Assembly (NCBI GenBank): GCA_947173865.1
Contig: CAMWGS010000148.1
Location: 1-5,441, forward strand
Source: an uncultured Ruminococcus sp.
GTDB lineage: Bacteria > Bacillota > Clostridia > Oscillospirales > Ruminococcaceae
DNA: 5,441 nucleotides
Reading direction: 5' to 3'
Shown: one piece after another, positions 1 to 5,441 of the stretch
Layout: each line of letters starts with the position of its first letter
Position numbering within the stretch: the stretch's first letter is position 1
Translations under genes and position numbers: made by a program
Notes under the pieces: model-generated
The model's database searches: none
Told to the model about the DNA's origin: nothing
The model's input: only the letters and a program-made list of their open reading frames with translations

Positions 1-44
1 CGATTCGGAAAAACATATTTATACTATTTTATGTAAGATTTTAG

Positions 45-73
45 TTGACTATTATTTTATTTTGTGGTAAAAT
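45..73 (+). promoter_or_regulatory. Sigma-A promoter of the PH/FkbM/LRR operon
   Basis: The -35 element TTGACT (45-50, five of six consensus bases) is separated by exactly 17 bp from the -10 element TAAAAT (68-73, five of six). A TG dinucleotide one base before the -10 (65-66) makes it an extended -10. Transcription should start near position 80, giving a leader of about 30 nt before the ATG at 110. No operator or riboswitch fits in such a short leader. Positions 1-44 upstream are AT-rich and show nothing I can assign. Confidence 0.8.
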
Positions 74-96
74 AATAAGAAGAAACCTGAAAAATC

Positions 97-100
97 GGAG
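97..100 (+). promoter_or_regulatory. Ribosome binding site deciding the start of the PH-like gene
   Basis: GGAG at 97-100 lies 9 nt before the ATG at 110. A TTG in the same frame at 101 touches this site directly and cannot be served by it, so the ATG at 110 is the start. Confidence 0.8.
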
Positions 101-109
101 TTGACATTT

Positions 110-499
110 ATGAAAAAAGATGATATTCCATATGTATGGACAGACAAAAAGCGTACCGTTTTCGGACTGCCTTTGTCTTTCACACGTTATTTTCTTACGG
201 AAACGAAACTGATAACAAGAAAGGGCTTTTTCAATATTGAAGAGGACGAACTGGAAATTTATAAAATAGACGATAAAAAATTGACTTTTCCTTTCTGGCA
301 AAGAATTTTCGGTTGCAGTACTATTATAATTTACAGCCGTGACCGTGATACTCCCGTAAAAGAAATAAAAAGTATCAAAAATTTACGGAAAGTTTCGGAC
401 ATGATAGACCAGTATCTTAATGCCGTCCGTGATAAGTACGGCATAAGAGGACGTGACCTTATAAACTGTGACAGTTACGAAAACGAAGATAATTATTAA
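110..499 (+). CDS. Small soluble protein resembling a bacterial PH domain
   Basis: This 129-residue protein has no signal peptide and no hydrophobic segment long enough to span a membrane, so it should be cytoplasmic. Residues 8-100 look like a bacterial PH (bPH2-type) fold. There is a Y-x-W-T start, a Y-F-L-T-x-x-x-L-I-T-R-x-G-F-F strand pair (27-41) and an E-E-x-E-L-x-I-Y-K-I-D-D block (44-55). A G-C-S-T-I-I-I-Y-S-R-D strand (68-78) and a K-S-I-K-N-L-R-K-V-S-D-M-I helix (88-99) follow. Members of the family often sit beside membrane segments, but this one is free-standing. The last 25 residues are polar and acidic. It is the first gene of a three-gene unit, ending 16 nt before the methyltransferase start. 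The molecular role is unknown; the fold call rests on pattern recognition only. Confidence 0.7.
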   Translation: MKKDDIPYVWTDKKRTVFGLPLSFTRYFLTETKLITRKGFFNIEEDELEIYKIDDKKLTFPFWQRIFGCSTIIIYSRDRDTPVKEIKSIKNLRKVSDMIDQYLNAVRDKYGIRGRDLINCDSYENEDNY

Positions 500-504
500 T
501 TCAT

Positions 505-510
505 GGGGTG
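505..510 (+). promoter_or_regulatory. Ribosome binding site deciding the FkbM start
   Basis: GGGGTG at 505-510 lies 5 nt before the ATG at 516. It supports 516 over an in-frame ATG at 468 that lies inside the preceding gene and has no comparable site. Confidence 0.7.
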
Positions 511-515
511 AAAAT

Positions 516-1583
516 ATGCTCTCCTTTATTACGGAAAAACAATCATGCTGGGAAAGACTCTCAGCCGAAAAAAGACCTATTTTTATTTACGGAATGGGCG
601 ACGGTGCATTAAAAATAATGTCCGTATTCAGAGAAAAAAATATCATTGTTTCGGGAATTTTTGCAAGCGACGACTTTGTACGAGGTCATTCGTTTGAGGG
701 TTTCAAAGTTCATAAGCTTTCGGAAGTCGAATCAATGGTAGACGATTTTGTAGTTGTACTTGCATTTGCGGCAGGCTATCAGGAAATAGTAGACAGAATC
801 CACAGCATTGCGGCACGTCATACTCTTTATGTTCCTGACGTTCCTGTTGTCGGCAAAGGTCTTTTTACTTATGAATACTGTATGCAGAATGCGGAAAAAA
901 TTCAGAAAGTATACGACAGTCTTGCAGACGACTATTCAAGAAAAGTTTATGCAAATATCATAAATTTCAAGATAAGCGGAAAAATTGAGTATCTTTCAGC
1001 AGTAACAACTCCGAAATCAGAAATTTACAGAAAAATCATAAAACCAAGCCTTAATGAAGTATACGTTGATTTAGGTGCTTACAACGGTGACACAATACGG
1101 GAACTTCTTGAATTTACACGTGGAAAGTATGCGGAAATGTACGCACTTGAACCCGACAGAAAAAATTATAGGAAACTTGTAAAAAATACCGACGGTATGC
1201 CTAATGTTTTCACATACAATGCTGCCGCATGGAGTACAGACTGTGAAGTACCGTTTGCATCAAAGTCAGGCAGACAGTCGGCAATTTCCGCAACAGCCGA
1301 AACTATGATAACCGCAAGGGCAGTAGACAGCATAGTTAACGGAAACCGTCCTGCAACGATAATCAAAATGGACGTTGAGGGCTTTGAACGTGAAGCTATA
1401 TGGGGAGCGTCAAACACGATTTCCCACGATTCCCCGAGACTCATGATAGCTCTTTACCACAGAAACGAGGATATTTTTGAAATTCCCCTGCTCATCATGA
1501 CGCTTAATCCTCAGTACAAGCTTTATATAAGGCATCAGCTTTATATTCCTGCATGGGAGACCAATTTATATGCGTCTCTCTGA
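516..1583 (+). CDS. FkbM-family SAM-dependent methyltransferase with N-terminal Rossmann-like domain
   Basis: This 355-residue protein has two parts. Residues 20-110 form a nucleotide-binding-like Rossmann segment: I-F-I-Y-G-M-G-D-G (22-30), then G-I-F-A-S-D-D, then F-E-G-F-K-V. This resembles the N-terminal domain of PglD-type sugar enzymes. Residues 165-350 form an FkbM methyltransferase: SAM motif I V-D-L-G-A-Y-N-G-D-T (184-193), the acidic strand end A-L-E-P (210-213), R-A-V-D (268-271), the family signature K-M-D-V-E-G-F-E (284-291) and a Y-H-R-N-E-D motif (314-319). FkbM enzymes O-methylate sugars, polyketides and other small molecules; the substrate here cannot be read from sequence. 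No membrane segment is seen, so it is cytoplasmic. It starts 16 nt after the PH-like gene and its stop overlaps the LRR gene by 14 nt, so it is co-transcribed and probably translationally coupled. Confidence is high for the family and low for the substrate. Confidence 0.88.
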   Translation: MLSFITEKQSCWERLSAEKRPIFIYGMGDGALKIMSVFREKNIIVSGIFASDDFVRGHSFEGFKVHKLSEVESMVDDFVVVLAFAAGYQEIVDRIHSIAARHTLYVPDVPVVGKGLFTYEYCMQNAEKIQKVYDSLADDYSRKVYANIINFKISGKIEYLSAVTTPKSEIYRKIIKPSLNEVYVDLGAYNGDTIRELLEFTRGKYAEMYALEPDRKNYRKLVKNTDGMPNVFTYNAAAWSTDCEVPFASKSGRQSAISATAETMITARAVDSIVNGNRPATIIKMDVEGFEREAIWGASNTISHDSPRLMIALYHRNEDIFEIPLLIMTLNPQYKLYIRHQLYIPAWETNLYASL

Positions 1584-2289
1584 ACTTAAAGAAAAGTGTA
1601 TCAGGAATTATAAAAAGATAATAATTATAATAAGTGTTATAATTTTCGTGATATTCTCAAACTGCATAATAGGCGGAAAAATAGTCTGTCGTTTTGCAAC
1701 GGAATTTACTTCAATTAATGTCACTGAAAAAGATTTTGACAATATCAGGGGACTTTATTTCCTGAAAAAACTTACAGTTGACTGCTATGATGCAGATAAT
1801 GTCAGTTTTCTTGAAAATAAGAACTTTCTTGAATATCTTTCCATAATGTCAAAAGCTGATGACTGGTCATCACTGAAAAACTGTCCTAAACTAAAACTTT
1901 TCTATGCCGACGGACAATGCACTTTCCATAATCTGAAAGACTTTTCCAGTATGGAAAACCTGAAAAATTTATGTATCGGAGGCTTTAATCCTGATTCACC
2001 GAAAATCGAAAGTATTGACGGATTACAGGATATTTCAGATTCTCTTATAACTTTGACCCTTAATGGCATAGAAAATGAAACTGTCCTAAATCTTGAAAAA
2101 TTCTCAAATCTCAGAAACCTTGACGTTGAAAACAGTTCTCTAAGAGAAATCCACATAAACACATATCTTGAATACCTCAATATTTCCGACAATCCTTATT
2201 TACAGACTGTTTATCTGCCGTCAGAGTACGGAATACCCGAAAAAATAATTACTGATAATTCGCCGTATGTAAACATAATATATCAATAA
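1570..2289 (+). CDS. Single-pass membrane protein with extracytoplasmic leucine-rich repeats
   Basis: This 239-residue protein starts with a basic cytoplasmic tail (residues 1-16, including K-E-K, R-N-Y-K-K). A very hydrophobic helix rich in Ile follows (17-35), so the rest should face outward. From about residue 62 it holds irregular leucine-rich repeats of L-x-x-L-x-(L/I/V) type, with leading leucines at 65, 87, 108, 131, 159 and 181, about 22 apart. The spacing then tightens to about 10 (181, 191, 200, 211) before a short C-terminal cap. There is no sortase motif, no catalytic motif and no second membrane span. It contains seven cysteines. The ATG at 1570 lies within the end of the FkbM gene in another frame and has GGGAG (1555-1559) 10 nt upstream. 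LRR domains usually bind proteins or glycans; the ligand is unknown. The anchor helix could instead be an uncleaved or cleaved signal peptide. Confidence 0.75.
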   Translation: MRLSELKEKCIRNYKKIIIIISVIIFVIFSNCIIGGKIVCRFATEFTSINVTEKDFDNIRGLYFLKKLTVDCYDADNVSFLENKNFLEYLSIMSKADDWSSLKNCPKLKLFYADGQCTFHNLKDFSSMENLKNLCIGGFNPDSPKIESIDGLQDISDSLITLTLNGIENETVLNLEKFSNLRNLDVENSSLREIHINTYLEYLNISDNPYLQTVYLPSEYGIPEKIITDNSPYVNIIYQ

Positions 2290-2320
2290 AAAAATCCTGC
2301 TCATTACGGGCAGGATTTTT
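2290..2320. terminator. Bidirectional intrinsic terminator between convergent operons
   Basis: A 13-bp stem (2290-2302 with 2308-2320, one G-U pair) closes a 5-nt loop. Its core CCTGCTC/GGGCAGG is flanked by an A-run on the left and a T-run on the right, so either strand yields a GC-rich hairpin ending in U residues. It begins one base after the LRR stop codon on the + strand and 9 nt after the pyrB stop on the - strand. It therefore serves both transcription units in a 40-bp convergent gap. Confidence 0.92.
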
Positions 2321-2329
2321 GTTTTAAGG

Positions 2330-3412
2330 TTATATAAGCTTTCTTTCGTCACAGAATTCACATTCAAGTAATGTTTCGTCACCGCTCGAACGGAAACTCT
2401 TTGGAAGATAATGCTCATGGTTTGTTATACATCTCGGATTGTCGCACTTCACAGCGTTGTAGATTTTCCCCTTTAAAAGTTCTGTAGACTTCTTCTCGCT
2501 GAGCATGGTCAGAATAAGTGCCATACGTGCAAACACACCATACTTAGCCTGTGTAAAGTACATTGCACGGCTGTCATCATCAACGTCAACTGTGATTTCG
2601 TCAACTCTCGGCAACGGGTGAAGTACAATCATATCTTTTTTTGCAAGGAGCATTTTTCTGTGGTCAAGAACATAAGTATTTTTTTGTGCAAGGTATTCTT
2701 CCGCACTTGCAAAACGTTCCTGCTGAATACGTGTCATGTAAAGAACATCAAGATTTCCTATAGCTTCTTCAAGAGTGTCAACCTCCTCGAAAGTACTTCC
2801 GTTAGCCTTGATAATATCCTTTATATAAGCAGGCATACGGAGTTCAGGAGTGGAAATGAATATGAACTTGTCGTTTTCAAACATACTAAGTGCCTTGCAT
2901 AAAGAGTGAACTGTACGACCGTTAATCAGGTCTCCGCACATACCTATAGTAAGACCTGAAAGCTTTTTCTTTTCTATTTTAAGAGTAAGCAGGTCGGTAA
3001 GGGTCTGAGTGGGGTGGAGATGACCACCGTCACCTGCGTTTATTACAGAACAGTCAGCGGTAAGTGCGGCAGCCTTTGCAGCACCTGCAACGGGGTGACG
3101 TATTACAAGAATATCCGCATAACTACTTACTATCTTAGTAGTGTCCTTAATAGTCTCACCCTTTGAAACAGAGGAGTTTGCAGGATTGTCAAAGCCGATA
3201 ATCTGTCCGCCGAGACGAATCATAGCAGTCTGGAAAGACATCTGTGTACGTGTTGACGGTTCATAGAAAAGAGTAGCCATAATCTTTCCGTCACATTCAT
3301 GTGCGAAGTCTTTCGGATTTTCCTTGATTTTTTCACCGAGTTCAATGACTTTCTTCCACCATGAAACAGGATAGTCACTTAAATCAATAAGATGCTGATA
3401 TTCTGAAAACAT
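2330..3412 (-). CDS. pyrB: Aspartate carbamoyltransferase, catalytic chain fused to a PyrI-type zinc domain
   Basis: This enzyme condenses carbamoyl phosphate with L-aspartate to N-carbamoyl-aspartate, the first committed step of pyrimidine synthesis, in the cytoplasm. Its 360 residues contain a full catalytic chain: the carbamoyl-phosphate loop S-T-R-T (53-56), S80 and K84 (the latter in S-K-G-E-T), R-H-P (105-107), H-P-T-Q-T (133-137), G-R-T-V-H-S (165-170), T-R-I-Q-Q-E-R (227-233) and H-P-L-P-R-V (265-270). These match E. coli PyrB numbering within one residue. PyrB usually ends near residue 305-310; here a tail continues with C323-x4-C328-x22-C351-x2-C354. That matches the E. coli PyrI zinc domain (C109, C114, C138, C141), including a preceding K-I-Y-N-A-V-K like R-I-D-N-V-L-V. 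The PyrI nucleotide-binding domain is absent from this protein and from the window. The gene lies 25 nt after asnB, with GGAGG 8 nt before its ATG. Confidence 0.97.
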   Translation of the reverse strand: MFSEYQHLIDLSDYPVSWWKKVIELGEKIKENPKDFAHECDGKIMATLFYEPSTRTQMSFQTAMIRLGGQIIGFDNPANSSVSKGETIKDTTKIVSSYADILVIRHPVAGAAKAAALTADCSVINAGDGGHLHPTQTLTDLLTLKIEKKKLSGLTIGMCGDLINGRTVHSLCKALSMFENDKFIFISTPELRMPAYIKDIIKANGSTFEEVDTLEEAIGNLDVLYMTRIQQERFASAEEYLAQKNTYVLDHRKMLLAKKDMIVLHPLPRVDEITVDVDDDSRAMYFTQAKYGVFARMALILTMLSEKKSTELLKGKIYNAVKCDNPRCITNHEHYLPKSFRSSGDETLLECEFCDERKLI

Positions 3413-3420
3413 ATTTTTTA

Positions 3421-3425
3421 CCTCC
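3421..3425 (-). promoter_or_regulatory. Strong ribosome binding site of pyrB
   Basis: GGAGG on the - strand, 8 nt before the pyrB ATG, lies within the 25-nt gap after the asnB stop. It is far stronger than the asnB site, so pyrB should be translated independently and efficiently from the shared message. Confidence 0.85.
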
Positions 3426-3437
3426 GATTATTTATAA

Positions 3438-5309
3438 TTAATATTCACCGTTTTTATTAAAGTAGACATCATACCAAACAAGGAAAATAAAGACCGTCCA
3501 TATTTTACGGCTGTTGTCTGCTTTACCATCTCTGTGGTCGTCAAGAAGTTTAACAAGCGGTTCCCTGTTGAAGAACTTATCCGCATCGTCGCTTTCAAAA
3601 GCATTTTTCACTATATTATAGTATTTGTCTTCTTTAAGCCACACACGGATAGGAACAGGAAAACCGAGTTTTTTCTTTGCGGCAGTCTTTGCGGTCTGTG
3701 AAGGAGTATCTTTTTTCGCGGCAAGTCTCATTGCATACTTTGTTATATACTTTGTTTCGTCCGTACCTTTTTTGTGGGTAACACGGTACTTTGTAGGAAT
3801 TTTCTCTGCAAGTCTCATAATTTCCTTATCAAGAAAAGGTACACGCAATTCAAGAGAGTTAGCCATACTCATTTTGTCGGCTTTCAGGAGTATATCCCCT
3901 GCCATCCACATATGCAGGTCAAGATACTGCATTTTCGTCACGTCGTCCTTGTTCTTAACTCTTTTATAGAATTTTGACGTAATTTCAGACGGTTCGGGAG
4001 CATTTGTATTTATTTTAAGAAGACTCTTTCTGTCCTCCGGAGTAAACATATAGGCGTTTCCTATGAATCTTTCTTCAACGTCCCTGCCTTTTCTTACAAA
4101 GAAATTAACACCTCTCTTTGCAGGAAGCTTTGACGCAATATCCGCAACAGTTCTTTTAACAGCTCTCGGAAGTCTGTCATAAAGAGTACCGTCGGGGTCG
4201 CTGTACACATTGTAACCACCAAAAATTTCGTCTGCACCCTCACCAGAAAGGACAACTTTCAGTTTTTCGGAAGCGATATTGCAGACAAAATAAAGTGCAA
4301 CTGCCGAAGGGTCCGCAAGAGGTTCGTCCATGTGATACTGAATTTTAGACAAGTTACCCCAATATTCTTCAGAAGAAATTACCTTGCTTGTGTTTTCCTT
4401 GCCGATAGCCTTTGAAAAATTCTTTGCCCAACCGATTTCATTATATTTTTCTTCATTTCCGAAACCGACAGTAAAAGTCTTGTCAACGTCAGCAACAGAC
4501 GCAACGTAACTTGAATCAACACCGCTTGACAGGAAAGAACCAACTTCAACATCAGCGATTTTGTGAGCATTTACAGAGTCATGAAAAGTGTCTGATATTT
4601 TATTCACCCATTCGTCAAGAGACGGTGCATTATCTTCACTGAAATTAACGTCCCAGTAACGTCTTGCTTCAAACTTTCCGTTTCTTAGGGTAAAATAATG
4701 TGAAGGCGGAAGTTTGTATACATTTCTGAAAAAAGTTTCATAAGTAGGAGAATATTGAAACGTGAGATAATTTTCAAGTACGTCTGTATTAAGTTCCTTT
4801 CTGAAATTAGGGTGTTCGAGGAAACTCTTTATTTCCGAACCGAACATGAACGTTTTACCCATAACTGCATAGTATAGGGGTTTTATGCCAAAAAAGTCCC
4901 TTGCTCCGAAAAGTTCCTTTTTATTCTTATCCCAGATAACAAAAGCAAACATTCCCCTTAGCATATTAAGAAGTTTAACGCCATATTCCTCATATCCGTG
5001 TATAAGTACCTCTGTATCGGTATTTGTTCTGAAAACGTGACCCGCCTCAACCAGTTTTTCACGGATTTCCATATAGTTATATATTTCACCGTTAAAGACA
5101 ATAACAAGGGATTTATCCTCATTAAAACTCGGCTGGTCGCCCTGAGAGCTTACGTCTATAATACTAAGACGGCGATGACCGAGAGCTATTCCGTCATCAA
5201 TATACTTTCCTTCTGCGTCAGGTCCTCTGTGTCTGATTCTGTCCATCATCTTTCCGATAACGGCGTTTGAATTGTCAATATCGTTTGTAAAGCCTGTAAT
5301 TCCGCACAT
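3438..5309 (-). CDS. asnB: Asparagine synthetase, glutamine-hydrolysing
   Basis: This enzyme makes L-asparagine from L-aspartate, ATP and glutamine in the cytoplasm. The 623 residues contain two complete domains. The N-terminal class II glutamine amidotransferase has nucleophile C2 directly after the start Met, R-H-R-G-P-D (26-31), G-H-R-R-L-S-I-I-D (44-52), F-N-G-E-I-Y-N-Y (72-79) and D98 in T-N-T-D-T-E. The C-terminal ATP-pyrophosphatase synthetase domain has the PPi loop S-S-G-V-D-S (261-266), S-G-E-G-A-D-E-I-F-G-G-Y (355-366), L-L-K-A-D-K-M-S-M (474-482), E-L-R-V-P-F-L-D (487-494) and K-L-G-F-P-V-P (547-553). The obligatory Cys2 fixes the start. A Lys/Ala/Thr-rich stretch (about 530-546) before the G-F-P motif seems a few residues longer than usual. 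The ribosome binding site is weak (GTGAG, 11 nt upstream). AsnB-like amidotransferases also modify cell-wall peptides in some Firmicutes, but this sequence and the pyrB partner favour free asparagine synthesis. Confidence 0.95.
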   Translation of the reverse strand: MCGITGFTNDIDNSNAVIGKMMDRIRHRGPDAEGKYIDDGIALGHRRLSIIDVSSQGDQPSFNEDKSLVIVFNGEIYNYMEIREKLVEAGHVFRTNTDTEVLIHGYEEYGVKLLNMLRGMFAFVIWDKNKKELFGARDFFGIKPLYYAVMGKTFMFGSEIKSFLEHPNFRKELNTDVLENYLTFQYSPTYETFFRNVYKLPPSHYFTLRNGKFEARRYWDVNFSEDNAPSLDEWVNKISDTFHDSVNAHKIADVEVGSFLSSGVDSSYVASVADVDKTFTVGFGNEEKYNEIGWAKNFSKAIGKENTSKVISSEEYWGNLSKIQYHMDEPLADPSAVALYFVCNIASEKLKVVLSGEGADEIFGGYNVYSDPDGTLYDRLPRAVKRTVADIASKLPAKRGVNFFVRKGRDVEERFIGNAYMFTPEDRKSLLKINTNAPEPSEITSKFYKRVKNKDDVTKMQYLDLHMWMAGDILLKADKMSMANSLELRVPFLDKEIMRLAEKIPTKYRVTHKKGTDETKYITKYAMRLAAKKDTPSQTAKTAAKKKLGFPVPIRVWLKEDKYYNIVKNAFESDDADKFFNREPLVKLLDDHRDGKADNSRKIWTVFIFLVWYDVYFNKNGEY

Positions 5310-5328
5310 AAATATTTCAACTCACAAT

Positions 5329-5343
5329 ACTGTAATTTACAGT
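5329..5343. promoter_or_regulatory. Perfect 15-bp palindrome in the asnB leader (possible operator or hairpin)
   Basis: ACTGTAA-T-TTACAGT is a perfect 7-1-7 inverted repeat placed about 15-29 nt after the predicted transcription start and about 20 nt before the asnB ATG. The 7-1-7 shape is typical of dimeric repressor sites, for example the Fur/Zur/PerR class, but the bases do not match any site I can name with confidence. As RNA it would form a 7-bp hairpin just upstream of the weak ribosome binding site. A second short inverted repeat (CAGTG at 5340-5344 with CACTG at 5352-5356) overlaps it and would be exclusive with it. Confidence 0.45.
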
Positions 5344-5364
5344 GAAAAGTCCACTGCCTTAAAT

Positions 5365-5393
5365 ATTATACTACATTTTGTCATTCTTTGCAA
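5365..5393 (-). promoter_or_regulatory. Sigma-A promoter of the asnB-pyrB operon
   Basis: On the - strand the -35 TTGCAA (5388-5393, four of six consensus) and a perfect -10 TATAAT (5365-5370) are separated by exactly 17 bp. Transcription should start near 5358, giving a leader of about 49 nt before the asnB ATG. The flanking DNA from 5394 to 5441 is very AT-rich and holds no other feature I can support. Confidence 0.85.
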
Positions 5394-5441
5394 CACTCAC
5401 TGAAAAATTTTTCCATATTTTATAATATATAATTATATTCC

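Noticed and set aside
101..499. TTG at 101 as the start of the PH-like gene
   Set aside because: It directly touches the GGAG ribosome binding site; the ATG at 110 has proper 9-nt spacing.
468..515. A 16-residue N-terminal extension of the FkbM protein from the ATG at 468
   Set aside because: It overlaps the preceding gene, has no ribosome binding site, and the added residues do not resemble the family; the ATG at 516 has GGGGTG 5 nt upstream.
1166..1444. Open frame on the opposite strand inside the FkbM gene (and similar ones inside pyrB and asnB)
   Set aside because: These lie within genes with clear catalytic motifs, lack ribosome binding sites and give proteins of no recognisable family.
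1651..1665. F-S-N-C (residues 29-32) of the LRR protein as a lipoprotein lipobox
   Set aside because: Asn before the Cys is not acceptable in a normal lipobox, and the hydrophobic helix runs past the cysteine. A plain membrane anchor fits better.
45..2320. The PH/FkbM/LRR unit as a phage-defence or toxin system
   Set aside because: No nuclease, NTPase, TIR, protease or toxin-like domain is present, and there is no mobile-element context.
3413..3437. A pyrimidine-responsive (PyrR-type) attenuator before pyrB
   Set aside because: The gap is only 25 nt and holds just a ribosome binding site; there is no hairpin pair or PyrR-binding loop.
5402..5413. GAAAAATTTTTC, a 12-bp palindrome upstream of the asnB promoter
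   Set aside because: It is simple A/T-tract symmetry in very AT-rich DNA and is easily produced by chance.
5421..5437. TATAAT-like hexamers on both strands at the right edge as extra promoters
   Set aside because: No -35 element lies at a fitting distance on the + strand, and the window ends before a - strand one could be checked. The AT content makes such hexamers common.

Overview
The window reads as chromosomal DNA of a low-GC Gram-positive anaerobe, most likely a Clostridia member of the Ruminococcus/Oscillospiraceae type. The reasons are AT-rich coding with A/T-ended codons, strong GGAGG-type ribosome binding sites, sigma-A promoters with 17-bp spacers, and the kinds of proteins present. 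The genus is an inference from protein style, not from a marker gene. No mobile element, CRISPR array, tRNA or rRNA is visible.

Left half (about 45-2320, + strand): a self-contained three-gene transcription unit. A good sigma-A promoter (45-73) is followed by a small soluble protein resembling a bacterial PH domain (110-499), then a two-domain FkbM-family methyltransferase (516-1583), then a membrane-anchored leucine-rich-repeat protein (1570-2289) whose start overlaps the methyltransferase stop by 14 nt. A strong hairpin terminator (2290-2320) closes it. The tight packing says the three are co-expressed. The methyltransferase suggests modification of a glycan or other small molecule and the LRR protein suggests a surface role, but the shared function is unknown.

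Right half (2330 to about 5393, - strand): a two-gene operon running toward the first, asnB (glutamine-dependent asparagine synthetase) then pyrB (aspartate carbamoyltransferase). It is driven by a promoter at 5365-5393 and ends at the same hairpin, which works in both directions. Both enzymes consume L-aspartate, one toward asparagine and the other toward pyrimidines. The 49-nt asnB leader carries a perfect 15-bp palindrome that could be an operator or an RNA hairpin.

The most notable feature is in pyrB. The catalytic chain is complete but carries a roughly 45-residue C-terminal tail with four cysteines that matches the zinc-binding domain of the ATCase regulatory chain PyrI, while the PyrI nucleotide-binding (allosteric) domain is absent. 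This looks like a minimal PyrB-PyrI fusion that keeps the structural zinc module and not the effector-binding one.
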